Counted from the stretch's first letter, positions 11,691-23,615 are shown. The stretch: DNA of 64,000 bases from Phallus indusiatus (GCA_027605045.1 JAQFWX010000128.1:34189-98188); one strand, 5' to 3'. The notes: generated by a model from the letters alone, not told the origin. Numbers and translations: made by a program.

Positions 11691-12807
11691 ATGGCATTAA
11701 TAACAGTCACCGGATATCCGTGTTCAGGAAAAACAAGGCGCGTTCATCAGCTCACGGACTATCTTGAAGCACAGCTTCGATTGCCCGAGAACTCACAATT
11801 AGGTCTCAAGATCGTCGTGGTATCAGATGACTCACTCAATCTACCTCGCAGTGTTTATAGCGGTACGCGAGTCTTCTTTTACTTCATTGAAGGAGCTTTT
11901 TGTGTATTTGTTTGTAGATACCCGCTCAGAAAAACCTGCAAGAGGCGCTTTATTTTCAACCGTACAACGGCATATGAATCCTTCGACGATCGTAATCTTG
12001 GATAGCCTCAACTATATAAAGGGATTTCGGTACCAGCTGTATTGTGCTGCCAAGGAGGCGGGTGTCAGGGTTTGTACCGTGCGTTTATTTCGCAGCAGAT
12101 TTAATCATTGGTGCTTATCGGCGTTAAAGTTATTTATCGTGGCGACGCCAAATCAATGTGCTGAATGGAACAAAGAGCGCGATACAAACTTCGCATATAC
12201 CCCAGATACGTCAGTCTACTTGACCAAGTCTGGCAACAACAGACAACAGCCTTTCTCATTTTATTACTCAGATTAGATAATCTCATTATGCGTTACGAGG
12301 AACCGTCGTCTATGGTTCGGTGGGATTCACCGCTATTCACAGTTGCGTGGGATGAGCCCGAGCTGCCTAAAGATCAGCTATGGCTTGCCATAGTACGTGG
12401 TGATATAAAACCCGCGAATGTGGGCACCCGTGCGGTCAGTATAAATGACCTTGTTGTTGTCAATAGTGTTATTGACAGTCGTTCAGGCCCCTCGAGCACC
12501 GGCGGACTCTTTACAAATTTTGGAAAGCACGGCTGCCGCTGTAGTTTCTTCGATCACTTCCGAAGAAACAGCGTTGGCTGGCGTTGGTGGAACGATACCC
12601 ATCTCACTTTCGACCGGTCGGTATGAGATTTTATTACCGGCACGAGCTATCACCTTTTCGGAACTACAACGATTGAAGAGAGCATTTGTTAACATGCACA
12701 AAAAAGCTATGACCCAAGGAGCCGCTGAACGAAGCGCTGTAGAGTTCACAGAAAAGAGCATTGTATTTAAGTTTATAGAGTATTTAGAACAAAACATGCA
12801 GACATAA
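11691..12807 (+). CDS. KTI12: KTI12, Elongator-associated P-loop protein (tRNA wobble-uridine modification)
   Basis: Exons 11691-11862, 11918-12078, 12130-12209, 12272-12434 and 12487-12807 give 298 residues. The N-terminus MALITVTGYPCSGKT is the Walker A loop used by Kti12 and the related PSTK kinase. Further landmarks are the switch/Walker B region TIVILDSLNYIKGFRYQLYC, the EWNKERD segment, and the RYEEPSSMVRWDSPLFTV block diagnostic of Kti12. Kti12 is a tRNA-dependent ATPase that associates with Elongator and is needed for mcm5U/mcm5s2U34 formation. The second intron (12079-12129, 51 bp) is a multiple of three without an in-frame stop, so an unspliced transcript would add 17 residues. I treat it as an intron because the family has no insertion there. 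Confidence 0.92.
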
Positions 12808-12880
12808 TTTGAAAATAATATCCGTTTGGTTATCACGAGCACACCAAAAAACTAGACCAGGTACATATCACCATCCTTGC
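12808..12880. other. Convergent intergenic region (KTI12 / BXI1)
   Basis: Only 73 bp separate the two convergent stop codons, so the 3' UTRs must overlap or be very short. Confidence 0.6.
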
Positions 12881-14194
12881 TTAATTGTCCTGGACGTTGT
12901 TCAAAACGCGCAGGATGCTCAAGACTAAAAAGGCGGGTTAATCAAAATGCAGGTATAATAAATCCGAAACTCACAGAGATTGATAAAGCTAAATGAAAGT
13001 TAATATAATCAGTGATTGCATATAAATATGCGTATGTTGATGGAAGACATACTCGAGATAAAGACTGACAGCGCCGACTATGAATTCATCAGGCGAGAGG
13101 CGGTTATTAATGTTATATGTCTTGAAGAAACTTAACGTGGATCATACGAGTTAACTGAGGGACTACATACGTCAAAAACAATATATCCGCTGAATAACAG
13201 GGAGCCTCCGACGCCATAAATAAGGTCCATTGTCTTAGAGAAGGGGAAGAACATTCCGACAACTCCCGTCATAACAAGCGCGATCAATCCGCCAAACAAA
13301 AAAGGTCCCATCCCAGAGAAATCCCACTTCGGTATTGTTAGCTATCACTGGATTTGTAAGATGTAAGTGATGGCGAACCTTGGACTGGAAAGTGAAAAGG
13401 GTCAGGCCCAAGAATATGCCCAGAGTAATAAGTCTAATGCAAGACGAATGAGTGAGCGAAGAAGAAAGACAGATAGAAATAGCCTACAGAGCCTGCAAAA
13501 CTACCACAGTGTCATAGAACGCGACAACAACGCCCAAGGTCAGGGCTTCAAGAACGGTGAACGTGGAAAGTAAAACGAAGTTGTAAGGATGGCTGTGTCT
13601 CTTCCAAAAGAGCAAACCCAGATTTATCAACGTCCCGAGGAATGATACCAAGAGGGACCAGGTACTATTCGGTTTGAGTTTTAGGTGTGTATAAATCATT
13701 GAGCCCTACGTACTTGGTTTGAACCCAAGAAATGGCCTGCGCATTCTGAGAAAAGAAGCCACTGACAACTGTGGTGGCGAGCTTAACAAATTATTAGAAA
13801 CCAATAATTAGGGTATCCAGAGAGAAGAATTTACAATCTGGCAGACTAGAAAACTGCTTTAGCATAAAGAAAGATAGACAGGAATGTCGACATACAGAGT
13901 ATAGTATAGATCTTTCTCACGAAGGCAGCGCGTATTTCCGGAGAGCTTTCAGATACTGAAACACCATACTAGATGACACGTTGCTTAAGTTAACGAAACA
14001 ATATATGACTGGCTACACACTTTGAAATCTTCTGGCACATCGTCACTGAAATACCCGTCAACTGGGATTTCCAGTCCAAATAATATTAGGACTTACGGAT
14101 CGGGTTGATTATAAATACCAGAGCTAGGTCCAGATCTCCCAAGTAGAGGTTCACTGGATGCGTCTTGGTAGCGAGGGGGAGCTTGGGTAGACAT
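12881..14194 (-). CDS. BXI1: Bax inhibitor-1 / TMBIM (Lifeguard) family membrane protein
   Basis: About ten short exons run from ATG 14194 to TAA 12881-12883. The spliced protein has a Pro/Ser-rich cytosolic N-terminus (MSTQAPPRYQDASSEPLLGR), then PEIRAAFVRKIYTILFCQIL and LATTVVSGFFSQNAQAISWV. Six or seven membrane helices follow, including the TMBIM signatures HPYNFVLLSTFTVLEALTLG and SKTMDLIYGVGGSLLFSGYI plus VFDTYN. The end is FINLFLSILRVLNNVQDN; the aspartates near the C-terminus correspond to the pH/Ca-sensing pair of the family. TMBIM proteins leak Ca2+ from ER or vacuolar stores and modulate the unfolded protein response and cell death. One exon is only 14 nt (12988-12975). Divergent from RPS2. 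Confidence 0.9.
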
Positions 14195-14540
14195 AACGAT
14201 GAAGGTTCGAGAATGAAGTGAAGTGAGAGTTGCGGCGGAACCGGATCTCGTCACACAGCATCCGTCATTACCTAATCAAGCTTTGTCAGCTTAGAAACAC
14301 ACTTCAACCCGAAAGTTTCGTTGTTTCGAAACTTGTGTCAAGGCTTTCTCTCAAGTGTAAGTCTAATTTCTTCCAACCTAACTAGTTTTTGGGTACAATA
14401 TTGTTATCATTTTCAATTTTCACAATGATTGGACATGTTGGGTGGATGGATTCCGAATGTCTTTTTTGGATGTACTTCACGGAATCCTTACTAATTCAAT
14501 AGGTTTTTTCAGTTTCTCTTTTCTTTCATAGTACATCGAA
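14195..14540. promoter_or_regulatory. Divergent promoter region with probable 5'-UTR intron of RPS2
   Basis: A 346-bp spacer between BXI1 and RPS2 start codons. On the plus strand GTGTAAGTC near 14358 and a pyrimidine-rich tract ending TTTCATAG (14523-14530) just before the ATG look like the ends of a leader intron, a common layout for fungal ribosomal protein genes. This is inferred from splice-site shape only. Confidence 0.4.
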
Positions 14541-15438
14541 ATGGCTGATACAGGACGTGGACGTGGCGGATTTGGACGCGGCCGTGGTGGTGATCGTGGA
14601 CGTGGTCGCCGTGGACCCCGTCGGGGAGGTCGCAAGGATGAAGAAAAAGAATGGTGATCTCTTGTCTTTGCTATGCAATAATTTCTATTAACTAACTTGT
14701 ATTATCTCTTTAACTAAGGGCTCCCGTAACTAAATTGGGTCGTCTCGTAAAAGACGGAAAGATCAAGTCCATGGAAGAAATTTATCTGTTCTCCTTTGCT
14801 ATCAAGGAATACCAAATTATCGATGCCTTCTTACCCAAACTCAAAGACGAGGTCATGAAAATTATGCCCGTTCAAAAGCAAACTCGTGCCGGTCAACGTA
14901 CCCGCTTTAAGGCCTTTGTTGCCATTGGTGATTTCGACGGACACGTTGGTCTAGGCGTAAAATGTGCCAAAGAAGTTGCAACCGCTATCCGCGGGGCTAT
15001 TATCTTGGCCAAACTATCAGTTATTCCAGTCCGAAGGGGTTACTGGGGTGCAGCTCTCGGTAGCCCACACACAGTTCCGAGCAAAGTCAGTGGTAAAGTC
15101 GGTTCAGTCATGTGTCGGTTGATCCCTGCGCCACGAGGTACCGGTATCGTCGCTGCCCCTGCCTCAAAACGTCTCCTGCAACTCGCAGGTGTAGAAGATT
15201 GCTACACACAATCGAAAGGTAGCACTGCAACTATGGGTAACTTCTTAAAAGCTACTTTTGCTGCTGTAAGTGTCATTTCGTATAGCTGATTTCCACCTTG
15301 ACAAATCAATTGCAGATTACCAAAACCTACTCATTCCTCACTCCTGACCTGTGGCCTGAGATTGCATTACCACAAGTCCCTTACGATGAGTACAGTGGGC
15401 ATTTACAATTAGCTGCCAAGAAGTTGTCAGCTTATTAG
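14541..15438 (+). CDS. RPS2: 40S ribosomal protein uS5 (RPS2)
   Basis: Exons 14541-14653, 14719-15265 and 15316-15438 encode 260 residues. The N-terminal RGG tail ([20 protein letters not shown]) is the arginine-methylated extension of eukaryotic uS5. The body shows the S5 N-domain signature [20 protein letters not shown] and [20 protein letters not shown]. The C-domain has [38 protein letters not shown] and [19 protein letters not shown]. Ribosomal uS5 lies at the mRNA entrance of the 40S subunit and contributes to decoding fidelity. The second intron interrupts just before [15 protein letters not shown]. Complete, no anomaly seen. Confidence 0.98.
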
Positions 15439-15527
15439 TTTATGTGGGATGATATGTTTCGCTAGTTTCAAAATATGAGCATGTTTATTCCACGCCAAAT
15501 GACTAGATACAGCTCGCAAATATTTTA

Positions 15528-17958
15528 TCAGAAAGACTGATACAATTCCTGTACCCGACCTGAGTCCACAATTTTCCTTAAAGTCGCCAAAGCCGCATTA
15601 CCAGTCATTTGGAGACTCCATAAGCCCACACTTCTAAAACGTCGATTGAGGTTTACATTAGATACATGGTGTGCCAAAGCGTTGTATGTCTAAAAATCGA
15701 GTTAATTGAGACCTCATTCACTACCTTGTTTTAACGGCACCTTATATGAAATATCATCCATTAGTCCGGCTGCGGATGTAGTGAGCAGGTTAATAGAAAA
15801 TTTATAAAATAATGAGACATACTTTCCCACATCTATTGGGGCAAGTAATGAATCATCCGGTAGACATTGGAAAGAGCTTCGCTTACCGTCCACGAGCCAT
15901 CAAAAGCATCCAGGTCCTTTAGGATGTGACATTGAATAGGAACCAAAGTGCGATTTGCACTGTAGTGAAATAAATACGCCATATTTTCAGTGAACGGATA
16001 GACTCACTTGATGAAAGCGACAATGGGTCGTATCAATGCATTATTGACGTAGGAAAGTTCGCTTGTGAAAAGGGGTACAGCTGCTTTAAGGTCCCGGAAG
16101 CGTATATCGATATCGATAACTAGATGTTTGAGAAACTCGTTTTCCTCGACTGGTGCACTTATGGGAGGTTTCGCGAGAGTTCGTTGACCGGGAATACGCT
16201 CCGTGACAGAGGAGGCTATACTCGCGACTTGGGAGGATGCGGCGTGTGATATGTTTGTGGCGATCTCTGATATTAATGCGTTAAAATCGGCGTCTGTCGG
16301 ATCGGAAGGAAACTTTATATCCACAACCGCATCCAGTTTTCCAGCAGTGAGCCAAGATATAGGACCATCGGGGACGCTCATAGCTTGTATGTGATCCAAA
16401 TTCACACCGTCAATCCTGAATCTGGACTAAAATACGTTGTCGTGTCATTTGCTTGGTCGTAAACGAATGAACAACCTACCATCCGCTTCCATTGTCCATC
16501 CTTTAAATCTTCTTCTGTTGTTCTGCTGATGCTTTGAGGTTTGTGTAAGCTGAACAGACAATTATCGAATTGTCCGACAATGTTTTCTGCGGAAAGAAAA
16601 TCATAGAACAGCCATTGTTTCCGCAACCTTTTGAATTCTCCACGGAAGATAGATGCTGTATATGGTCGGAAGCGTGCAGGTTGGTAAACAGTAATCAGAA
16701 CATCCTCCAACTGCAGAGACTCTAATTGGAAATCTCCGGGCTGGTGTTTATGGCGGAATTCTGCCGGATTGAGTGAGGGATCCCATTGAACGGAACGTCG
16801 ATCTAAAAAAAACATGAGATAGGTGATCGGTTTTTACACGCCAAAGAACGAAACAAACCCAAAACACCGCGTACACCTTTAACTATGACGTCTTTAACGA
16901 GTCCTTTTCCATCAAGCCAATGCCATAAAGAGAGTGTCACATCAATAGTATCAACGTCCAAATCAAACAAGGAATAATTGACCGCCGATGGCTCATTGAA
17001 AATCGATATCGCACTCTCCTCGTCTTCTATTTCGTGATGATACGCGGGATGGTTTCCGACATCTAGTCTCGCAGCAGATTTATGGACATTAGGGTTTACT
17101 TGTGTAGTTAAGGCATCCGTTGTACTTCCGTTTGGCCTTCGAGATATATAAACATTTTTGAACGATATACGGGAGTCTTTCCATTTTGGAACAATAGCTG
17201 ATTCAAATGCAATGACGATGCCCGTTTCTGCGGTTAAGTAGTTACTAATGGCCTTGGCAATATACTCTAAAAGGGATAAGATTTAGGTCTACAACCTCAG
17301 CAATATACACATGCCTTGCAGCCTTAAGCTATTAGCGGTTGCAAATATGACGGAAAAGAAAGTTGTGCTATAACAGAATCTCAATATACGTTCAAAAAAA
17401 CAAAACGAAAGATTATACATACGTTCCCACTAGTATCCATACTGTCTGAGTCATAAGAAACCATGTGAAAAAGGCAGATATGTCGTCCGCGTTCCATCGT
17501 CTGAAAGATTTGATCGTAAACCACTTGAAACGAACCCGAATTCGTCCCCAGAAACTAGTGGTGACCTTGAGGAGATCGTCTTTGGTCGGTCTATGCAGGT
17601 GTGGAACGAGGAGTGCTAGGCGACGGAAAAACTTTGGGTAGTTTTCGAGATGAGGATTATGAAGAGGTTCCGCAGGATTGTGATCCTTTTTTGGTAGCTC
17701 CGAATGGATTCGGGAGGAAATTTTAAATTGACGACACAGAACTCTTATATGTGTCTGATGTTGAGAACGACGGTCGTGGATTTGGTAGTCATGCAGCACT
17801 CGGAATGCAGGAGAAAGAGAGCTTGTTGATCGTGCGACATGATGAGAAGTAAGAAAGTACTTCCGAATGGCAGAATATCTATCGAAAGCAGACTGGTTTC
17901 GATAGTGCGAAAGATTAGAAAATAATCCAGAAGCCAATGAATTTTTGGCAACTCTCAT
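15528..17958 (-). CDS. MDM31: Mitochondrial distribution and morphology protein Mdm31/Mdm32 family
   Basis: Start ATG 17958, stop 15530-15528, with several short introns. The N-terminus is basic and Ser-rich (MRVAKNSLASGLFSNLSHYR), fitting a mitochondrial presequence. Then come HRPTKDDLLKVTTSFWGRIR and VRFKWFTIKSFRRWNADDIS, followed by a membrane helix (AFFTWFLMTQTVWILVGT). The conserved SAIVPKWKDSRISFKNVYISRR block, DVDTIDVTLSLWHWLDGKGL, VKGVRGVLDRRSVQWDP and HKHQPGDFQLESLQLEDVLI are typical of Mdm31. The C-terminal part (LDFKxxxIPFRDLKAAVPLF-type segment and SNVNLNRRF) is also present. These inner-membrane proteins are needed for mitochondrial shape, nucleoid stability and cardiolipin-related lipid homeostasis in yeast. 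Exon borders near the 3' end (15750-15990) are the least certain. Divergent from the DUF262 gene by 160 bp. Confidence 0.88.
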
Positions 17959-18118
17959 ACGAGCCTTTTTTGACGACGGGGTAAGAGTTTCGCGCCACTC
18001 TCAGACTGCCGCCGTCGTATTCGCGTCACGGCCGATGCAGGTTCGCGTAATAAGGAAATTATATAAGCGAGCAAACAACCTTTGTACTCTTCCTCTCGAA
18101 CACATTGAACGGTGCACA

Positions 18119-20125
18119 ATGTCAAGCGATTACGAAGACGAATTGCATTCGGACGAGGACGACGACTACACGCCTTCCGGAAAAGATGATTTCACTATAT
18201 ATTATCCATTGGAACCACCTAGTCCAAAACAATGGTCGATAGAAGATTTGCACAGTCTGTTAATTTCTTTGACAACTTTGTGTTGATCTGCTGTGATTGA
18301 CACATTTTAGGTCATATGCACCAGGGATTAATCGACTTGCAAGCGGAGTATCAACGAGGTTAGAGTGATATTATGTGAATGTTCTATTTGTTTGACTACT
18401 CTACTGCTAGATATTGTATGGCCGGACTCGAAAAAATCTTTCCTAATAGATTCCATTTTCCGAAATTTTTATATCCCACCTGTTATTTTCTCAATTAATA
18501 TACAAGATGACGGATCTGAAGTACGCGTTTGTGTTGATGGGAAACAACGTCTCACGTCAATCTCCAGATTTATGGACGGTACGTGACATTATGTTCATGA
18601 ATGACAAGCTTTTGTAACTAGCCATGATATAGGGCAGGTAATCTCGTTATTAACTACAAATTGATTTGCTCATTTTGATAACATCGTTCCGCGATACAGA
18701 TCCCTTGTGAGTATCATTTCCCCTTTCCCATTGTTCTATTGTTACTGATCCATTATGAAAGACCGAGATCCAAAAACAAAAGTATGTTTACCTTAATAGT
18801 GGTCTTTACGTATTTTCATTAGATGTAAAAGAAAAATTATTGGTTCACCCGAGGTCACTCGCAAACTACACGTTCTTTATTACCGGAGAGTATTCAAAAA
18901 AAGTTTAAGCGTAAGCAGATAACATGCAGTAAGTCGTTTAAGCTTTTTATTTTATTTCGAGGCGATTGAGGTCATCTTTGCAACAGTTGAATACTCAAAT
19001 TTGTCAGAGGGTGATGAACGAGAGTAAGTTACCTGGATATTATGGTCATTTATTTTTTTTTCATGTTTTTATCGCAGCCTATTTCAACGTGTACAGTTAG
19101 GCATGTATGATTCACTACTAGGAAACTGCCTGGCTGATTTCTTTTATAGGCATGTCTTTAACGCCTGCCGAGAGGCTTCAAGCCTATGCTACTCCGATTA
19201 CCGAATGGATTCGCCAACTACAAAAGAAGTTCGTTGCAGTTGAGGACGGTTTACAACAGAGTCTGAGATGGAATGTAGCCAGAGGTTGCGATTATAAAAT
19301 GTTCTGTCTGGCTATTGACTAACGAATTCATGCAAAACAGGAAGAGACTTCTTGGGAATGGCGCAGCTGTGCTTTTGTTGTGCGTCAGCCTCTCAAAGAG
19401 CATTTAGCAAGGAAAGGTTCATCGTTGTTATTACTAGGGTGGCATCTGCCGAAATTTGTTACACCTACCAATAGCAAACTGGAAAAGTGGTTTACTTCCG
19501 CGCCTGTGCCCAGTAAAGCATTCGAGAGACAAGTGCAAGGAGTTCTGGAAAGCTATGTGAATATATGTAAGGCTTGAAGATTCGCTATATACAGCATCTT
19601 CTTAGCTTACTCACCAAATCAGCTACAACAGAGGAATATCAACAGGGTTTCGCAGAGATAAAAGAACGTGTCGCCCCGGTGGAATTCGTGATGATCGGTA
19701 CATTTCTTTCTGGGTCTATTTTCTCTATTCTCTTTCTGACCAGTATGTCATCCGTACGAGCAGGCGTTTTACTTGCCAAGATGCGGGAATCTTCATGGGA
19801 AAGTAGAGCTAGCCAAATCTTGGATCTGAGGAAGCATGTCAGACGCGCACACAAGGATATTCGATCGAACGAGCGCGTAATGAAGACCATGTGGTTATTC
19901 ATTCAAGAGGTAAACAATAAAGGTGCATCATTTGACCGGTGGGAAGGACCTGAAGAGAAGAAAACCACTACCGCGAGGAAGACTACTCGAAAACGACCTC
20001 GAGAAGACGCTGGTGATTCTACGGATCAAGCGGGACCTTCTAAGAAAGCGGTCACAAAACCAAGAGGAAAGAAAACTTCTGGCAGTACTAATAGGCTTGA
20101 TAACGGCGTAAAGTTTGTAGAATGA
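18119..20125 (+). CDS. Eukaryotic DUF262 (GmrSD-N/ParB-like) domain protein
   Basis: Start ATG 18119, stop 20123-20125; at least ten exons, several tiny (18633-18637, 18700-18706, 18762-18781, 19078-19100). After an acidic leader come LIDLQAEYQRDIVWPDSKKS, FLIDSIFRNFYIPPVIFSI and VCVDGKQRLTSISRFMDG. The D-G-x-Q-R-L-T motif is the hallmark of DUF262, shared with the GmrS half of type IV restriction enzymes. The fungal-specific continuation is EGDERDLFQRVQLGMSLTPA, then WKxx-like helices and RKHVRRAHKDIRSNERVMKT. The C-terminal 60 residues are basic with KRPRE-type nuclear localisation signals. No HNH (GmrD-type) nuclease domain is present. The role in fungi is unknown; nuclear location is inferred. 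One intron (19101-19149) has a GC donor. A second start in the same frame upstream (17945, non-ATG context) was rejected. Confidence 0.82.
18633..18781 (+). other. Run of micro-exons (5, 7 and 20 nt) in the DUF262 gene
   Basis: Exons 18633-18637 (GGCAG), 18700-18706 (ATCCCTT) and 18762-18781 follow each other. Only with all three does the frame read through as DGQIPYRDPKTKKNYWFTRG. Each is flanked by GT..AG introns of 46-62 bp. Confidence 0.7.
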
Positions 20126-20340
20126 TGTTTTAGTTGTAGCATCTGTAATACCTTCGAAGATAATTATTACCCATGTTTCATTTTTCTCTTTATAGAGGAC
20201 TTCAATAGTAAGATAAGAAACCGAGCGATATTGTTGATTTGCAAGCCTGTACATGGCACGCTCCTTACATTGCAGTGCCAGCCAGCCGAACTCTCGGCGC
20301 CACGCTGTCATCCCCATCGCCTTTGTCTCTTTCAATTTCT
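20126..20340. other. Intergenic region (DUF262 / ELL)
   Basis: A 215-bp spacer between tandem genes. The last 60 bp before the ELL start are rich in C and T, a common fungal core-promoter feature. No other element recognised. Confidence 0.5.
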
Positions 20341-22784
20341 ATGCCTCTACCAACCACAGATGCAATCCCATTTCGTGGCATTCCGTCGCTCGGCGATAAA
20401 GCGACTATTGCTTTATCCATAACGCTAACTCAGAAACAGGTCGAGGCCATGTTCACTCGTCAAGCGTCGATCAACAAGCTGGCCTCACAATCAGCTACTC
20501 AATTCCCACTTGAAATCGATTTTGATAAGAAGGTTAATAATTTCTCTAGAAAGTCTAGTTTATTTCTTTCTCATTCGCTTTTCAGAAAATGTATATTGGG
20601 GATATCATAACCGCCTTCAACTCGGGCAAGGAGACTGCCATTCGAGAGATCTGTAGAAGGACTCCTTCTTCCGCGAAGCCACTTGCTGGTTTATTCCTTT
20701 CGGCCACCGTTGTTGGGAAGCTTACTATACCTCGTGGTCTAAATGACGCTGCATCTGATCTGCGGAAGGCTACCGAGGCCGAACAGACAAAGAAGAGTGG
20801 ACGTGGTATAGTGAGACTAGATGCTCCTATCACTGCGCCCAACGGTAAAAAGTTGGCAAAACTACCAAACCATAGAGCCGTCTCCTCGCAAAGCGATGTT
20901 TCAGCCGCCAGACAGATTGGATCTACATCTGTCAGTTCCCCATATTCCCGTCTATCTGCTTCGACATCCACGGCATCAGGTGTTAAAGAGCCGGATTTCA
21001 ACACATTAAGATCTCGTCTAATACATTTCATTGCTGCGGTTGCTCGTCCCAAGGAAGTCGCTATCTCCGAATTTCTGGCCGCTTCTCGATCGTCCGATGG
21101 CGAGAACGAAGTCAGAAGAGTTTTCGACCAAGTTGCACAGGAAATACCAGGCCCTCGGAATTCTGATTCTGCTCGCTGGCTGTGGGATTTGAAACCCGAG
21201 TCCTGGTTAGAAGTTAGGCCGTTTGCATTTCCGGACTACACTCCAGATCAGCGTACCCAAGCTTCACGTAGGGCACGAATTAGCTCCGGGATATCACCTC
21301 AGAATCCGGTGTGGGAACATTTTTCAACCAGAGTGGATTTAAATGCTTTAGCTTCCGTTAAAGCTCTTACTGGTCTAACTGGAGGCGGTATTTATGCTAA
21401 CAAGCCCAAAAAAGTTGCAGCGAAACCTGGTATGCCCAAGCTAAAGACACCATCGACTTCCAAATCCAAAGTAGACAGCGACGGCGATTTAAAGCCCCGA
21501 AAGCTGCCTCCAACCCCCACTAATGAAGAGCCTAAGGTTAAATTGAAATCCGAGACACCGGCAACAGTAACACCGACACCAACACCGACAACTTCTTTAC
21601 CTCAACCCTCTTTAAAGCATTCCAGAAAACTGGAAGATGACGCTTTACCCAAACCACGTGCTGCATCTACTAGTACTCTCAAAGAAGAGTCGCACTCAAA
21701 ACACTCGGCTGTTGCGGACGGTTCTATCCGAAAGAGAAAGATGGCTGAAATAGATGCTGAGCCAACTTCGGATATGGAAGAAGGTGAACTTCCTACCAAA
21801 GAGTCTAAGAAACGCAGGGTTACTGGTCCTCCTGAGACTTCTAAAGTTGAAATTCGGAAGAAAACCGATGCTTCTGTAGTCCCGAAAAAAGCCACTCCCG
21901 TGGAGAAAGAGATTGCTGGTCTATCGTCTCCCAAACTGAACCGGGATACTCCAGGAACGAAGGCCGCAGCAAGCTTACCTGCTTCTCGCGTCAGTAGTGG
22001 CAAAGTTGTTAGGCCAGAGTCGGATGTTAAGCAGATGAAAGATCGAGAACCGAAGCCGGATAAGGCTCGTGTTCGTGAACGAGAGCCGGAGCGAGAAAGA
22101 GAACGGGAGAAAGGAAAGGATAAAGTCAAAGAAAAGGAGAAGATTAGAGACAGGGAGGACGGCAGAGATAGAGAAAGAGAAAGAGATAGGGAAAGAGATA
22201 GGGAAAGAGACAGGGAAAGAGACAGGGAAAGAGATAGGGAAAGAGAAAGAGAGAAAGAGAGAGAAAGAGAGAGAAGGTTAATTGAGAGAGAAAAAGAAAG
22301 ACGGATTCGAGAACGAGCCAATGAAGAAGAAACCGCCGAACGTCCCAAAGGCGAGAAATCGATTCCAATGAAACATAAACGAAGAGCGACTCCTTCCTTT
22401 TCCTCATCTGAAGAAAACGATGATCCCCCGCCATCGAAACGTGCCAATGCCGTTCGACCCTCGATTACAACTGCTGCGTCAATCACAAAATCCAATCCTT
22501 CCAAAGTATCCAAACCCTCTTTGACAGCGCTGCCTACTGACAAAGAGAGCCTTCGCCGCGAATATGGCACATATTACGCACAATATCTCCGTATTACATC
22601 TAAATTTTACGAACAAAAGGCCAAGATCGAGGATGCGCTCGCTTTAGACACAGATGGTGTTAGTGCCGATGAATCTACGGACCTTATGGACTCTCAAGAA
22701 CTAACAGAGCTTTGCAACGAATATCGTAGAATCAGAAAGGAGATGGAAAACATCCGTAAAGCATTAAATACCAACGCATATTGA
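20341..22784 (+). CDS. ELL: RNA polymerase II elongation factor ELL
   Basis: Exons 20341-20532 and 20586-22784 encode 796 residues. The N-terminal domain (IPFRGIPSLGDKATIALSITL, then VVGKLTIPRG) corresponds to the ELL beta-barrel dimerisation region. LRSRLIHFIAAVARPKEVAI through WLEVRPFAFPDYTPDQRTQA matches the winged-helix segment of animal ELL (R-V/L-I-H-x-x-A ... W-x-x-V ... W/F-P-x-Y). The C-terminal 75 residues (LRREYGTYYAQYLRITSKFY to EYRRIRKEMENIRKALNTNA) form an occludin/ELL coiled coil, the EAF- and partner-binding module. Between them lies a 400-residue disordered basic linker with an Arg-Asp/Arg-Glu repeat. ELL suppresses pausing as part of super- and little-elongation complexes. 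The first in-frame ATG is 20341. Confidence 0.85.
22160..22275 (+). repeat. 12-bp tandem repeat encoding Arg-Asp-Arg-Glu units within ELL
   Basis: Near-identical units of the form AGGGAAAGAGAY recur about eight times, encoding RDRERDRERD-type low complexity. The unit length is a multiple of three, so copy-number change keeps the frame. The purine strand bias also opens a long Ser/Leu frame on the minus strand that is not a gene. Confidence 0.8.
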
Positions 22785-23615
22785 TCTTTCATTAAGTGTT
22801 AATTTTGATTTTTGTATACCGACCGCTGTCTGTAATATCTTGGAGTTTACATTTATGTAGCTGTAAATTAATCTAGATCCATTATTAATAATCTATGTAT
22901 CAGCTTTTGCCAATGGCTTGCGTTAAAAAAAATACAGCCCAAATTTGTTTGACTGATACCTGCTACAGACCTCATGGCACTACATGGCAACCATTTACAA
23001 TTTTATCTTTGGGGTGGCATCTCTTGATTGGCTGTGTCGCAAATTGTAGCGAGAATGCATCGCCTTTCTCAGTCATATGTACCGTTTTTAGCGAAAGCAT
23101 AATGTATATGCCATGGCCACCTGACCGTAAAGGGCCAAGTTCTCTCATCGCCCGCGCCCGGGCCAGATCAGTTCGCCAGCTCTCATGCCGTGGCCTTAGA
23201 TTTAAATTTACACCGTCTTGAATTTGGCGTTTCCTTGCCGTAGACCGGGTACTTAATGGGACCGTCTCCGCCGAATTTGCAGAGTTTTATTCCCCATTGA
23301 ATCAATTTTGATGGAGCGCGGCACAAGATTCAGAGGTACCGAAAAAAGTAAATCCGAGTCCGTCCACTAATATACAGAAAACTAATGCTACAATTTTGTT
23401 CCGAAAGCTAAAATACAATTAAAATTTTTTTTTCTATTTCTATAGTACGGACTGTAGTAAATGGGGATAACAGAATGAAAGGGTTAGTATTTCTCAATAA
23501 ATGTAGGAGTGTCGCAGCTCGAGCTATTTGACATAGCAAAAAATAATTTACCCCTGCGTGCTAACACAGGTATTTTGTGCTGCCTGGAATTCATCGCCTT
23601 CAGAATACTGAGTGC
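22785..23615. other. 831-bp convergent intergenic region with no recognised gene
   Basis: Lies between the ELL stop and the stop of the Zn2Cys6 gene. Short open frames (for example 22895-23221) have no recognisable domain or plausible splice context. There is a GC-rich patch around 23145-23165 and AT-rich tracts near 23400-23450. I see nothing I can name. Confidence 0.5.

Noticed and set aside
12079..12129. Coding reading of the 51-bp in-frame segment of KTI12
   Set aside because: It has a GTGCGT donor and an AAG acceptor, and the Kti12 family has no insertion at that point.
13367..13699. Open frames on the plus strand across BXI1
   Set aside because: They overlap exons and introns of the well-supported minus-strand TMBIM gene.
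21602..22570. Long Ser/Leu-rich open frame on the minus strand
   Set aside because: It is the complement of the Arg-Asp/Arg-Glu repeat and basic linker of ELL. Purine-rich coding sequence gives stop-free Ser/Leu frames on the other strand.
22895..23221. 109-codon plus-strand frame between ELL and the Zn2Cys6 gene
   Set aside because: No domain, no splice partners and no conserved-looking composition; it sits in a convergent 3' region.
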